Assembly (NCBI RefSeq): GCF_000821305.1
Contig: NZ_CCXK01000014.1
Location: forward strand, 483,445-547,444
Origin: Clostridium culturomicium
GTDB taxonomy: Bacteria > Bacillota > Clostridia > Clostridiales > Clostridiaceae
Reading direction: 5' to 3'
DNA length: 64,000 bases
Shown: piece after piece, positions 36,251 through 45,305 of the stretch
How the letters are laid out: each line of letters opens with the position of its first letter
How positions within the stretch are numbered: the stretch's first letter is position 1
Made by a program: the position numbers and the translations under genes
The notes under the pieces: model-generated
The model's database searches: none
What the model was told of the DNA's origin: nothing
The model's input: the letters and a program-made list of their open reading frames with translations, nothing else

Positions 36251-36538
36251 AATTTTTTCCTCCCTAAATGTCTTTTTTATTCTTAATTAGAAATACCTCT
36301 ACATGAATAAGAAAAACCTTTGATTTAGTATAACCTTTAAGTATGAATCTTAGTAATAATATGCAAGTCTCCTACTGTCCATATTATTGAGAACACTAAA
36401 AGAAGGTGCTTAAATAGTCTTTAACCATTTACATAAAACACTATCCACATCTTAAAAAATACTAATCAACCTATCCACATTTAGTTAAGGTTTTACACAT
36501 GATTGCTTTGTAACAAAAATCACTTTCTGCTTTTATCA
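36251..36538 (-). other. 5' leader between glmS ribozyme and glmS
   Basis: About 290 bases of mRNA downstream of ribozyme cleavage. It contains two copies of ATGTGGATAG (minus strand; near 36443-36452 and 36472-36481), about 30 bases apart, of unknown meaning. No coding frame with a binding site. Confidence 0.5.
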
Positions 36539-36662
36539 ATCGTTAACGGTAGTGCGATACCGTGGGGCATCCGCCGAAACCTCGATACTCCCCATCCTCG
36601 TCAACTACGTGTCCGTGTGTTTATAAAAACTTATAACTCGTCCACTTAGCCCTGGCGCTTAG
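36539..36662 (-). ncRNA. glmS ribozyme (glucosamine-6-phosphate riboswitch)
   Basis: Minus-strand RNA has the cleavage-site segment AAGCGCC (cut before G at 36658), then CUAAGUGGACGAGUUAU, AGUUGACGAGGAUGGGGAGU, AUCGAGGUUUCGGCGGAUGC and CCCACGGU with the closing hairpin. These are the conserved P1-P3 and pseudoknot segments of the ribozyme, in the right order and directly upstream of glmS. Confidence 0.95.
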
Positions 36663-37009
36663 TTTTAGTTAAAATATATATCATTTTTCACTAGGTTTTT
36701 AAAGTGACTTTTTAAATAATATTGGCCTATCTCTTGGATAATCTTGGCCACTTTTAACAATAACCTCATTTTATTATATTCACAATACATCTATTGGTCA
36801 ATGGTATTAATTTAATGTTTAAATATTATTGTTACTTTTTTGTATTTTTTTATAAGTATATTGCTATTTTTTTAATCTTTCTAAATATCCTATGGACAGC
36901 GACATATCATATACGCACTCTTCAGCTCCCTGCGAACCTAGAATATAATTCAAATCAATGTTATAATTATTTAATCATACATAATATATGAAAATTCTAG
37001 AGGTATACT
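36663..37009. other. Noncoding gap with the glmS promoter region
   Basis: About 345 bases between divergent transcripts. An inverted repeat TGGCC...GGCCA lies at about 36722-36750. A precise promoter for glmS cannot be fixed; GAGGTATACT before 37010 is the ribosome binding site of the plus-strand gene. Confidence 0.5.
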
Positions 37010-37762
37010 ATGAAACTTTTAAATAAAATTATAAATACAATTCTAATTATAATAGCAGGCTTAATACTAGGGATCTTTCTTTTGCACCAGGCGCAAATGA
37101 ACAGAGTATTTGGAACTGAATCTACAAATTTAGTTAATCCTAATACCCAGAGCTTTGAAGAAATACTTTCAAGTTCTAAAGAAATTGCTATGGAAAAGAA
37201 AATTCTATCCATTAGAAAACATTATTACATTATGAGCGATGGTGTTTTAATTGGAGAGGTTAAAGGAAAATTATTTCCTTTCTTTGGAGATGTTCTAGAG
37301 CTTAAGGATATCCATGGCAATATCATAAAAAAAGAAAGCCAAATTAAAAGACTTGGATTAACTCAAGTGAAACTTTTCAACGTATCAATCGATAGACTTG
37401 CTCAGATAGAAGATAGTACCCAAACTATTACTGGCTACATTGGCGAAGAAAAACTAAAAGATTGGTGGAAAATAAAGCGCATACAGTACTTTTACAATAG
37501 TGACTTTGAAAAAGAAGGTACTGGTAAACCTGACTCTTTCTTCTTAAATAAGGATTTTAAAATTTTTGATAATGATGGTGAGGTTGATTATGTAATCGAT
37601 GGAAATTTCTTTAGCCCAACCTCAAACTTCACTTTAGATATTATAGATAATAGTGACATAGCCATTGAGGATGTTATTTTCTACACTATTATTGAAAACT
37701 CAATAATAAATAGTAAACTTAGCGAGTCTGGTTCAAGCAGCAGTTCAACAAAAACAAAATAA
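37010..37762 (+). CDS. Membrane-anchored protein, possible LURP-one-related fold
   Basis: A 250-residue protein with one N-terminal membrane helix (about 8-27). The region from about 68 to 165 (SIRKHYYIMSDGVLIGEVKG, FPFFGDVLELKD, HGNIIKKESQIKR) has the strand pattern of LURP-one-related/Tubby-like proteins; this is a tentative fold guess. The C terminus ends in a Ser-rich tail. GAGGTATACT precedes the ATG. It stands alone, with a terminator behind. Function unknown. Confidence 0.7.
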   Translation: MKLLNKIINTILIIIAGLILGIFLLHQAQMNRVFGTESTNLVNPNTQSFEEILSSSKEIAMEKKILSIRKHYYIMSDGVLIGEVKGKLFPFFGDVLELKDIHGNIIKKESQIKRLGLTQVKLFNVSIDRLAQIEDSTQTITGYIGEEKLKDWWKIKRIQYFYNSDFEKEGTGKPDSFFLNKDFKIFDNDGEVDYVIDGNFFSPTSNFTLDIIDNSDIAIEDVIFYTIIENSIINSKLSESGSSSSSTKTK

Positions 37763-37773
37763 ATCTTGCACAT

Positions 37774-37815
37774 AAAAAGGTTCTAGATTTGATTTTATCA
37801 ATCCTAGAACCTTTT
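37774..37815. terminator. Terminator between convergent genes
   Basis: Stem AAAAGGTTCTAG...CTAGAACCTTTT plus inner ATT/AAT pairs, shared by the plus-strand gene ending at 37762 and the minus-strand gene ending at 37828. Confidence 0.82.
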
Positions 37816-37827
37816 AATATATATTTC

Positions 37828-38424
37828 TTACAGTATTATCTTATGCTTCATAATAACTAAATTGCCTAAGCCCTGACTCCTTGTCATAATACTTTTCTTT
37901 ACTTTATCAACCTTATAGCCAAGCTTTTCATAAAGCTTTTGCGCTTCCGGATTTGTAGTTAAAACATCTAAATTAAATTCATCAAAAATCAAATGTTCAT
38001 GGATATAATTAAACAATTCTATAGCAACACCTTTTCTTCTGTAGTCCTTATCTACCGCTACAAAATCAATATAGCATTGATTTGGCTCACTCACTACGGG
38101 TTTTCTCATAATCATTTTTAGCTGCCAGCTAAAAATTGCTCCTTTTATTTTTCCAAAGTGATTACAAAACTCTTTTTTATTAACATTTACCACTCGCCCC
38201 TTGCAATTTGAAACTGCAATAAAGCCAACTACTCGCTTTCCATCTAAGGCAACATATATCATGTCATAAATAAAAGATTTTTCAAAGCATTCTATTAATG
38301 CTTCCTTATCATTAGAAAACTTTTCAAACATATGCCCAAAACTCTCTATGAAAATTCTAGACATATTCCTCGAGCTTTCTTCATCCAAATCACTTAAATT
38401 TTTAATACTATATCCCAACTCCAA
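37828..38424 (-). CDS. GNAT-family N-acetyltransferase
   Basis: A 198-residue acetyltransferase. Motif A is VDKDYRRKGVAIELFNYIHEHL (acetyl-CoA pyrophosphate loop), preceded by the strand CYIDFVAV and followed by LDVLTTNPEAQKLYEKLGYKVDK (motif B). Substrate unknown. The stop of the preceding hydrolase gene lies only 9 bases upstream, so the two are probably an operon. Confidence 0.85.
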   Translation of the reverse strand: MELGYSIKNLSDLDEESSRNMSRIFIESFGHMFEKFSNDKEALIECFEKSFIYDMIYVALDGKRVVGFIAVSNCKGRVVNVNKKEFCNHFGKIKGAIFSWQLKMIMRKPVVSEPNQCYIDFVAVDKDYRRKGVAIELFNYIHEHLIFDEFNLDVLTTNPEAQKLYEKLGYKVDKVKKSIMTRSQGLGNLVIMKHKIIL

Positions 38425-38433
38425 TAACCTCCA

Positions 38434-39363
38434 TTAATGATTATAATATTTATCTAAAAAGTCACTAACGACTTTTTCATACTGTTTTATATTTTTCACC
38501 AAAGCCTCAGCATGTTTAGCTTTTGGTGCAATATACAATTCCTTTTTATCATTTTTGGCGTCAAACAACTCTTTCCCCATATAAGTTGGAACATAATCAT
38601 CGTCTTCACCATGAATAAATAAAATAGGTGTATCTGTATTAGATACAACTTTTATTGGACTTACCTCTTCGATATTAAATCCTGCTCTCATTTTAACAAG
38701 CTTTGCCGCTAATGGTATAAAAGGAAAACTTGGCAGCTTATATCGTTGCTTCAATTGATACTCTAATAACTTATGCAAATCTGAATATCCACAATCCGCT
38801 ATAACAAATTTTGGTCTTTCATCTATTTCTAAATGAGAAAGAACAGTTGCAGACCCCATAGATTCACCATGCGTAGCCACTTGAACATCCTCTCCATAAG
38901 TTTTATAACACCAATCAACAACCTTTTTTAAATCATATTTCTCATAATACCCCATAGTTGTAGGAGCCTTTCCGCTCAGTCCATGATTCCTATGGTCATA
39001 AATTAAAACCTTAAAGCCTCGATTAATAAACATTTCAGCATATTTTATAGAGCTATATTTACTCCAGGTTATACCATGAACTAATATCATGACCTTAATT
39101 TTTTCTCCTAATTTCTCATAGTTATCATCTTCTAACAACTCACAGGATAGGTTGTACCCATAATCAGATGATATATAAAAATCGGTTTTATTCCAACTGT
39201 TATATAAATTTTCATCTAAACAATTACGATCTACACATCTTTTATAAGTATCATGGTAGTTTTTAACCAAAGGATGAATAACTTTGCTGGATAATAACCA
39301 TGAAAATATAAAAAAGCCTGCGATAACTAAGGCTACTCCCCCAAAAATCACATACCCTAACAT
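38434..39363 (-). CDS. Membrane-anchored alpha/beta hydrolase
   Basis: A 309-residue hydrolase with an N-terminal membrane helix (about 5-27). The fold shows an oxyanion strand ILVHGITWSKYSS, nucleophile elbow THGESMGSA (Ser near residue 168), acid region IHGEDDDYVP, and the catalytic His in APKAKHAEA. Similar to B. subtilis YqkD-type and other cell-surface esterase-like proteins; substrate unknown. Co-transcribed with the acetyltransferase. AGGAGGAAATTTAA precedes the ATG. Confidence 0.85.
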   Translation of the reverse strand: MLGYVIFGGVALVIAGFFIFSWLLSSKVIHPLVKNYHDTYKRCVDRNCLDENLYNSWNKTDFYISSDYGYNLSCELLEDDNYEKLGEKIKVMILVHGITWSKYSSIKYAEMFINRGFKVLIYDHRNHGLSGKAPTTMGYYEKYDLKKVVDWCYKTYGEDVQVATHGESMGSATVLSHLEIDERPKFVIADCGYSDLHKLLEYQLKQRYKLPSFPFIPLAAKLVKMRAGFNIEEVSPIKVVSNTDTPILFIHGEDDDYVPTYMGKELFDAKNDKKELYIAPKAKHAEALVKNIKQYEKVVSDFLDKYYNH

Positions 39364-39443
39364 TTAAATTTCCTCCTAAAGGCAATTGCATCTACTTGTA
39401 GTATATCATATTTTATTATACGTTCATAATCAATAAAAAATAA

Positions 39444-39469
39444 ACGGAAGAAAAAATATTTTCTTCCGT
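39444..39469 (-). terminator. Terminator of glmM
   Basis: Stem ACGGAAGAAAA with TTTTCTTCCGT, 8 bases after the glmM stop. Confidence 0.85.
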
Positions 39470-39476
39470 CTATAAA

Positions 39477-40826
39477 TTAGCAGTTTGCTTTTACCTCTAT
39501 TTTTTTAGCTAACTCATGAGCTATCTTATCTATTTCTGCTTGGTTTTCACCCTCTAGCATAACTCTCACTAATGGTTCTGTACCTGATGGTCTGATTAAT
39601 ACTCTCCCTGAACCAGCCATTTTAGCTTCTATTCCTCTAATATCCGCTGCTATTTCATCATCTACCTCATGAATATTTTTCTTATCATTTGGTACTTTTG
39701 CATTAACAAGAACTTGTGGAAGTTCCTTCATTCCACCCGCTAATTCACTTAATTTCTTACCCGTTTCTTTAACTGTTGCTGCAAGCTGTAATCCTGAAAC
39801 TAATCCATCACCAGTTGTATTGAAATCTAGAAATATAACGTGTCCTGACTGCTCTCCACCTATTGAAAAACCGCCCTTCGCCATCTCTTCTAATACATAT
39901 CTGTCACCAACTTTTGTTGAAACAGTTTTTATTCCGGCTTCTTTTAAAGCTATGTGCAATCCTAGATTACTCATAACAGTTACAACAACGGTGTCATGAT
40001 TAAGTTGTCCTAAAGCTTTTAAGTGTTTTGCAGCTATAACCATCATATGGTCTCCATTAACTAGTTCCCCATTTTCATCAACTGCAAGACATCTGTCTGC
40101 ATCACCATCAAAAGCAAGTCCAAAATCACAATTGTTTTCTTTTACAAACTTCATCAAATCTTCTGGATGTGTTGAACCACAGTGTCTGTTTATATTAATT
40201 CCATCTGGTTTATTGTGAATTGCAAATACTTCAGCTCCAAGCTTCTTAAGTGCTAATTCTGAGGTTTTATATGCTGCTCCATTAGCGCAATCTATTGCTA
40301 TTTTTAATCCCTCTAGGTTGCCTTCAATTGTTGATATTGCAAAATCAACATATTCCTGAACACCTGTATCAACGATTGTTCTTCTACCTATATGTTCCCC
40401 TACTGGAACTTCTACGCCTTCAAAGTTACTTTCTATTAATGCTTGAATCTTGTCCTCTAATTCATCAGTAAGCTTAAAGCCATCTTTATTAAAGAACTTT
40501 ATTCCATTATACTCTACTGGGTTATGAGATGCTGAAATTACAACTCCTGCATCTGCTCCATATTTTCTTGTTAAATACGAAACTGCTGGTGTTGGTACAA
40601 CTCCAACTGATATTGCTTCAGCTCCAACTGATAAAATTCCAGCTATCAAGGCATGCTCAAGCATATCTCCTGAAATTCTTGTATCCATTCCAACTAATAT
40701 TTTAGCCTTGTGAGTTCCTTCAGTTAATACACATGCTCCTGCTTTTCCTAATTGGAAAGCAAGTTCCGCTGTAAGTTCACTATTGGCAACTCCTCTTACT
40801 CCGTCAGTTCCAAACATTCTACTCAT
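39477..40826 (-). CDS. glmM: Phosphoglucosamine mutase GlmM
   Basis: A 449-residue alpha-D-phosphohexomutase that turns glucosamine-6-phosphate into glucosamine-1-phosphate for UDP-GlcNAc. The phospho-Ser loop is VISASHNPVEYNG (Ser 100), the metal loop DGDADRC (about 240-246), sugar loop GGEQSGH and phosphate loop RPSGTEP. Usually encoded with cdaA and ybbR in Firmicutes, but here those genes are about 21 kb away. AGGAGAAAAAAT precedes the ATG. Confidence 0.96.
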   Translation of the reverse strand: MSRMFGTDGVRGVANSELTAELAFQLGKAGACVLTEGTHKAKILVGMDTRISGDMLEHALIAGILSVGAEAISVGVVPTPAVSYLTRKYGADAGVVISASHNPVEYNGIKFFNKDGFKLTDELEDKIQALIESNFEGVEVPVGEHIGRRTIVDTGVQEYVDFAISTIEGNLEGLKIAIDCANGAAYKTSELALKKLGAEVFAIHNKPDGININRHCGSTHPEDLMKFVKENNCDFGLAFDGDADRCLAVDENGELVNGDHMMVIAAKHLKALGQLNHDTVVVTVMSNLGLHIALKEAGIKTVSTKVGDRYVLEEMAKGGFSIGGEQSGHVIFLDFNTTGDGLVSGLQLAATVKETGKKLSELAGGMKELPQVLVNAKVPNDKKNIHEVDDEIAADIRGIEAKMAGSGRVLIRPSGTEPLVRVMLEGENQAEIDKIAHELAKKIEVKANC

Positions 40827-40971
40827 ATTTTTTCTCCTCTTATACGCATTCTTTCATCAAAATTGTTTTGCTACATATTACTTAGCTTCCACTTCTTGTC
40901 CATCACCTGCGTGTACAAAAGCTATTATAATACAAAATATGTATCTCTACAATAAAAGTTTCTTAGTGAAC

Positions 40972-41538
40972 TTAAAACTTAAATATAATCCCTACAACCG
41001 CTGATCCTGCTATAATTCCTAGTGGATGTGTCTTAAATTTTTTAGTTATAAAGAAAAGACTCGCAAATAGCACAGTAGATTTTATATTTATTATGTCCAC
41101 AATATTATGACTTTGTGCAAACTTTTCAAAGGTAAAAATGGATATTTTTAAAACCTCAAAGCCTGCTGTTGCAATTAATGCTGTTACTGCCGGTCTTAAG
41201 CCATAAAAAGCCGACTTTACAATCTTATTTTCATTAAATTTATTTAAAAATTTTGCAATTATAATAATTATTATAACAGAAGGTAAAACTAATGCTACTG
41301 TTGCAAGAATTCCACCTAAAATCCCACCTGTTTCATAACCAACATAAGTTGCCATATTTATTCCGATAGGACCTGGAGTTGATTCTGAAACTGCAATCAT
41401 ATCAGCCAGTACAGCTCTATCAAACCACGGATATTTATCTGCTATATCATATAAAAATGGAAGTGTTGCAAGCCCTCCACCAATTGAAAATAGCCCTGTC
41501 TTAAAGAATTCAAGAAAAAGCAATATATAAATATTCAT
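40972..41538 (-). CDS. Chromate transporter, half-size subunit 2
   Basis: A 188-residue CHR-family half protein with about five to six hydrophobic segments. It has the repeat signature FFKTGLFSIGGGLATLPFL, then SESTPGPIGINMATYVGYE and GLRPAVTALIATAG. The short CHR proteins work as a pair encoded by adjacent genes, matching the two halves of full-length ChrA. The ATG overlaps the TAA of its partner by one base (TAATG). Chromate efflux is the named activity; in anaerobes the natural anion may differ. Confidence 0.88.
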   Translation of the reverse strand: MNIYILLFLEFFKTGLFSIGGGLATLPFLYDIADKYPWFDRAVLADMIAVSESTPGPIGINMATYVGYETGGILGGILATVALVLPSVIIIIIIAKFLNKFNENKIVKSAFYGLRPAVTALIATAGFEVLKISIFTFEKFAQSHNIVDIINIKSTVLFASLFFITKKFKTHPLGIIAGSAVVGIIFKF

Positions 41539-42077
41539 TAATTTACACCTCTTTTTCTACCTGCCAGTATACCAACAATAATGGCTCCAATGACAACATA
41601 TACTGGTGACAAACTAAATATAAGAGAAACAACAAATGTTACTGCAAAAATTATAATCCCCACAACATCTTTTACTCCACTTTTCCAAAGCTTTATTATT
41701 GCATTCAAAACAAGAACTCCAACAGCCACCCTTATTCCTGCAAACGCTTGCTGAACTATTGCTAAATCTGCAAAATTGCTAATAAAAGCTGCTATTATCA
41801 TAATAATAACTAAGGATGGAAATACAACTCCAGAAGTTGCAGCAATCGCCCCTAACACACCTCTATTGTTATATCCAACAAAAGTTGCTGTGTTTACAGC
41901 TATAATTCCTGGCGTACATTGGCCAACAGCATAATAATCCATTATCTGCTCTTCTGTTGCCCATCTTCTATTTTCAACAACTTCTTTCTGAAGCATTGGA
42001 AGCATAGCATATCCGCCTCCAAATGTTAACCCTCCAATTCTGCAAAAGGTTAAAAATAAATCCCAAAGATCTCTCAT
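41538..42077 (-). CDS. Chromate transporter, half-size subunit 1
   Basis: A 179-residue CHR-family half protein: FCRIGGLTFGGGYAMLPML near the start, GQCTPGIIAVNTATFVGY in the middle and GIRVAVGVLVLNA. Forms a pair with the next gene, as is usual for short CHR proteins. It starts 33 bases after the FAH-family gene, so it belongs to the same operon as the FAH and PPC-domain genes. Confidence 0.88.
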   Translation of the reverse strand: MRDLWDLFLTFCRIGGLTFGGGYAMLPMLQKEVVENRRWATEEQIMDYYAVGQCTPGIIAVNTATFVGYNNRGVLGAIAATSGVVFPSLVIIMIIAAFISNFADLAIVQQAFAGIRVAVGVLVLNAIIKLWKSGVKDVVGIIIFAVTFVVSLIFSLSPVYVVIGAIIVGILAGRKRGVN

Positions 42078-42110
42078 CTAAATTCCACCTTCTCCCTTTC
42101 TTTAGTTCCA

Positions 42111-42989
42111 CTATAAAACTATATTTTTCAAAACTCCAATTCCTTCTACTTCACACTCCACAACATCCCCAGATTTAAGAAATTTAGGTGGCTCAAAACC
42201 CATTCCAACCCCTGAAGGTGTTCCCATGGATATTATTGTTCCCGCCTTTAGCGTCATACCTTGACTAAGCTCATGAATAACGTGTGGTATATCAAAAATC
42301 AACTTATCCGTTGAACTATTTTGTCTAAGTTCACCATTAACTCTTGCTTGTACTTTTAGGCTTAAAGGATGATTAAATTCATCTAAAGTTACAATCCAAG
42401 GCCCCATAGGCGTAAATCCATCAAGACTCTTACCAAAATAAAATTGCTTATGTCTTGTTTGAAGATTTCTAGCACTTACATCATTAAGAATAGTATATCC
42501 AAACACATACTGATAAGCGTCCTCTTTAGCAACATTCTTAGCATCCCTACCAATTACAACAGCTAATTCCACCTCATAATCAAGACTATCTACAATCTCT
42601 TTATGACTTTCTATCAAGCCTCCATGTGGTACAGCTTCATTAACCCTTTTTGAGAAATAAACTGCATAAGGTCTTTCCCCCTCAAACTTTTCATTATGAA
42701 ATTTAGCTGACTCTTCAGCATGATCCATATAATTAATTCCTAGGCATATTATATCTTGCTCTGGTACTGGTATCGGCGCACACAAAGTCACCCTTTCAAT
42801 ATCCTCACCTACAACACCCTCAGCCTTCTGACTTAACTCCTTTAATTTTTCACCTGTTGTACTTTTTATAAACTCTAGCATAGTTTTCTCTATTACGCCT
42901 AACTTATTTAAGTCTACAACTTCTCTTTTATTGCTTTTAACAAGCCCCAAGTATTGCACATTATTCTTTTCAAATGTAATTAACTTCAC
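42111..42989 (-). CDS. Fumarylacetoacetate hydrolase-family protein
   Basis: A 292-residue FAH-family enzyme. Metal-binding acidic residues lie in SLDYEVELAVVIGRDAKN, preceded by ICLGINYMDHAEES and followed by NDVSARNLQTRHKQFYFGKSLDGFTPMGPW and SMGTPSGVGMG. Members cleave C-C bonds or act as oxaloacetate decarboxylase/tautomerase or acylpyruvase; the exact substrate is not evident. Upstream neighbour is a PPC/DUF296 protein, downstream the chromate-transporter pair, 34 and 33 bases away. Confidence 0.88.
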   Translation of the reverse strand: MKLITFEKNNVQYLGLVKSNKREVVDLNKLGVIEKTMLEFIKSTTGEKLKELSQKAEGVVGEDIERVTLCAPIPVPEQDIICLGINYMDHAEESAKFHNEKFEGERPYAVYFSKRVNEAVPHGGLIESHKEIVDSLDYEVELAVVIGRDAKNVAKEDAYQYVFGYTILNDVSARNLQTRHKQFYFGKSLDGFTPMGPWIVTLDEFNHPLSLKVQARVNGELRQNSSTDKLIFDIPHVIHELSQGMTLKAGTIISMGTPSGVGMGFEPPKFLKSGDVVECEVEGIGVLKNIVL

Positions 42990-43023
42990 CTGAATCCCCC
43001 CATTTTAACTTTAATCCCTAAGG

Positions 43024-43452
43024 TTATTTATCAAATTTCATTAAATTTAATCCTATATCTTCACTAAATTCTCTGTCAACTTCTCCATCTATAGCAGTAA
43101 TAAAAATCTCTGAAGTTGCACTTATTACTCCATAATTTAAATGTCCACAGTAGAATTTATTTTCCATCACGTTTCCAATGGTAATATGTAAATGTAAATA
43201 TGGCTTTTCTTTCATGGTTGATATGTTTCCAACCAATGCAGAAATCTCAAAATCACCCCTATATGTTATGCTATCATACTTTTTATTTACAGTATCGTAA
43301 ATTCCTATCTTAACCTCATCCACAGCTCCAATACCTGAAACTGAAGCTAGTTTAATATTTTCCTTCTCCACAAGCTCTGTGAGCTTTTCAATTAACTCTT
43401 CTCCCCTTGGGATTTGAACCACATATTGATTGCCAAATTTTCTATATTCCAT
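43024..43452 (-). CDS. PPC (DUF296) domain protein
   Basis: A 142-residue single-domain protein: VQIPRGEELIEKLTEL, SVSGIGAVDEVKIGIYD, and the His-containing core HLHITIGNVMENKFYCGHL typical of PPC/DUF296 proteins, which form metal-binding trimers; plant versions bind AT-rich DNA, but for bacterial ones no role is settled. The start is the ATG at 43452, because AGAGGAG is 8 bases upstream; GTG and ATG codons just before are too close to that site. First gene of the cluster with FAH and ChrA halves. Confidence 0.85.
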   Translation of the reverse strand: MEYRKFGNQYVVQIPRGEELIEKLTELVEKENIKLASVSGIGAVDEVKIGIYDTVNKKYDSITYRGDFEISALVGNISTMKEKPYLHLHITIGNVMENKFYCGHLNYGVISATSEIFITAIDGEVDREFSEDIGLNLMKFDK

Positions 43453-43493
43453 ATCCATCACTCCTCTACTACATTTTAGTTTTCACAGAAGAA

Positions 43494-43526
43494 AACCCAC
43501 GTATTGATTATATCACTACGTAGGTT
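43494..43526 (-). terminator. Terminator after the broken metallopeptidase gene
   Basis: AACCTACGTA...TACGTGGGTT on the minus strand with TTCTTC behind; lies about 20 bases after the stop at 43548. Confidence 0.75.
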
Positions 43527-43547
43527 ATTCTTTCCAACTTATTTATT

Positions 43548-44360
43548 TTAGTATCCATCAGCTGTCTTTTTTGCAAATCCACAATATCCACTTTTAAATA
43601 CTTCTTCTAACCCCACTAAACCTTTTTCTCTCCAATAATCCACAAGATAAAACATTCCAGATATTGCAGCATATTTTTCCTTATATTTTCCACAAATAGC
43701 ATCATTCAAAAACTCGCGTTGCTTATCAATATCAGTTTCAACCAAAGCTACTCTCATTGTCTTTCTGCATTTTTCTTTTACCCCTTGCCACTCTTCAGTA
43801 TCCCATTGGACTTCATTGATATCTTTATCTTCAAAGGATATTAAATGAGCAAAAGCCTCATGAAAGGTATTGGCATCTAAATTTATTAAGTAATTCTCAC
43901 TTTCAATATCCTCATCAATCCCTTGTATAGTTTTCCCGATACATACATGACACAATTCATGTGTCAACAAGCTATGAACTACACTTGGAATATCACATTT
44001 GCCCTCATATTTTGTCCATAATCCTAAATCAAGAATAACACTACTCTCACTATTGAGTGCCCTTAAAACTGTTGCATCATAGGGTTCTGGATATCCTACT
44101 ATAAGATTAATAGTAACGTTATCTATGATTTCTCTTCAATTGAAGAATAATTTTTCCCATATTTCAACATTGCAAGGAATAAAGTTTTCTAGTCCACTTT
44201 TTATATGGTTAAAAATTCGCTCCACTGATTCTCGATGTTGTTTTTCATATGAAGGCTCTACAAATGTATGTCCATCGCTTTTGAAAAACCATTCATCCTT
44301 ATACCTACTAATATCCTTTGCATGGATATTATCATTTACAATCTCAGCTCTAATCCTCAT
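43548..44360 (-). pseudogene. HExxH metallopeptidase-like gene interrupted by an in-frame TGA
   Basis: Reading from the ATG at 44360 the frame meets TGA at 44136-44138 (codon 75), and the same frame then runs on without a stop for 195 further codons to 43548. The downstream part is protein-like (VGYPEPYDAT, ILDLGLWTKY) and carries a zinc-site pattern LLTHELCHVC and, about 35 residues on, FHEAFAHLISFED. No frameshift is needed, only one codon change. Either a recent pseudogene, a sequencing error, or programmed readthrough. I do not recognise the family beyond the gluzincin-like motif. A perfect 14-base palindrome, TCTTCAATTGAAGA, spans the stop. The intact downstream part could restart at a TTG near 43970, but no good ribosome binding site is visible. 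Confidence 0.75.
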
Positions 44361-44381
44361 AAACTATTCCCCATTTATCTC

Positions 44382-45284
44382 TTATTCTATAATCACACTT
44401 TCTCTTACTACTGCATTATCAAGAACAAGAAGCTCCCCTGTGTATTCCACCTTATCAACCTCACAGCCTTCACCAATTATAATCTTGTGACCTCTAACAA
44501 TCTTAACCTTTGAATTTTTAAGCATAATATCATCGCCTTCTATACAGTCACAGCAAAGTCCACTGCCTTTTGAAATACTGAACGGAAATAAAGAGATACT
44601 TAGCTTTTTCTTTTTCCCCATGTCATCAGATACTCTGATTTTCTTGCCACCAATTTCTTTTATCTTATGGTCACCATGCATGCTTATATATACTTCTTCT
44701 CCATTAACTAAACCATTACACTCAACTTCTCCATGAAAGTATAATTTATCTCCTTCAATAGCCTTCTCAGCTATTACATCCCCGTATATATTTACTTCTT
44801 CTCCTACAATTGATTCACACCTATCAATATCTCCATATACCTTTATCTCTTTTCCTTTAACATCCTTTCCTAAGGTGCAATCTCCCATAATAGTTACATT
44901 TCCTCTGCAAAGAAGGCTCTGTTTACCCTCTAAATCTCCCATGACTTTTGCATTTTCACAGTTTATATCTCCTTCAATGTCCATGTCTCCATATATTTTA
45001 AGGTCCCCACCTATAGCTATACTACCTTTAATATTGGCATCTCCCATAACCTTCATGGTTCCACAGCTGACATTTGACCTTATATCTACATCACCATTAA
45101 TCTTGAAATCTTCCTGGCAATAAATCCTCCCTCTTATCTCACCATCTCCACTTATGGTAAGCGTTTTGCAGGTTACGTCTCCATTGATATTAGCATCCCC
45201 ACTGATTTGCACATTTCTATAAGTCCCACCATTGCTATCAATGTCATCACTTATTTTTAAATCACTATACTCCTCTAAGTTCAT
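44382..45284 (-). CDS. Bactofilin-like polymer-forming protein (long)
   Basis: A 300-residue right-handed beta-helix candidate. About a dozen short repeats of the type ISGDANINGDV, KVMGDANIKGS and KIYGDMDIEGD cover about residues 20-205, with Cys at many turn positions; a second repeat block lies at 240-300 (IEGDDIMLKNSKV, IIIGEGCEVDKVEY). It matches bactofilin-type proteins such as B. subtilis YhbE/YhbF. Together with the YhbD-like gene and another bactofilin-like gene it forms a three-gene operon of the same composition as yhbDEF, in which bactofilins influence motility. Spacing to the YhbD-like gene is 21 bases. Confidence 0.8.
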   Translation of the reverse strand: MNLEEYSDLKISDDIDSNGGTYRNVQISGDANINGDVTCKTLTISGDGEIRGRIYCQEDFKINGDVDIRSNVSCGTMKVMGDANIKGSIAIGGDLKIYGDMDIEGDINCENAKVMGDLEGKQSLLCRGNVTIMGDCTLGKDVKGKEIKVYGDIDRCESIVGEEVNIYGDVIAEKAIEGDKLYFHGEVECNGLVNGEEVYISMHGDHKIKEIGGKKIRVSDDMGKKKKLSISLFPFSISKGSGLCCDCIEGDDIMLKNSKVKIVRGHKIIIGEGCEVDKVEYTGELLVLDNAVVRESVIIE

Positions 45285-45305
45285 CTCACAATACCCCCAT
45301 TGATT

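Noticed and set aside
36440..36490. DnaA-box-like pair as part of a replication origin
   Set aside because: Only two imperfect boxes, inside a transcribed leader, with no dnaA, dnaN, AT-rich unwinding region or other boxes nearby.
40972..42077. A frameshifted full-length ChrA
   Set aside because: Each half has its own start and ribosome binding site with a TAATG junction, the normal state of paired short CHR proteins.
44136..44138. The in-frame TGA as a selenocysteine codon
   Set aside because: No convincing SECIS-type hairpin follows within the expected distance, and the site is not flanked by a known redox motif.
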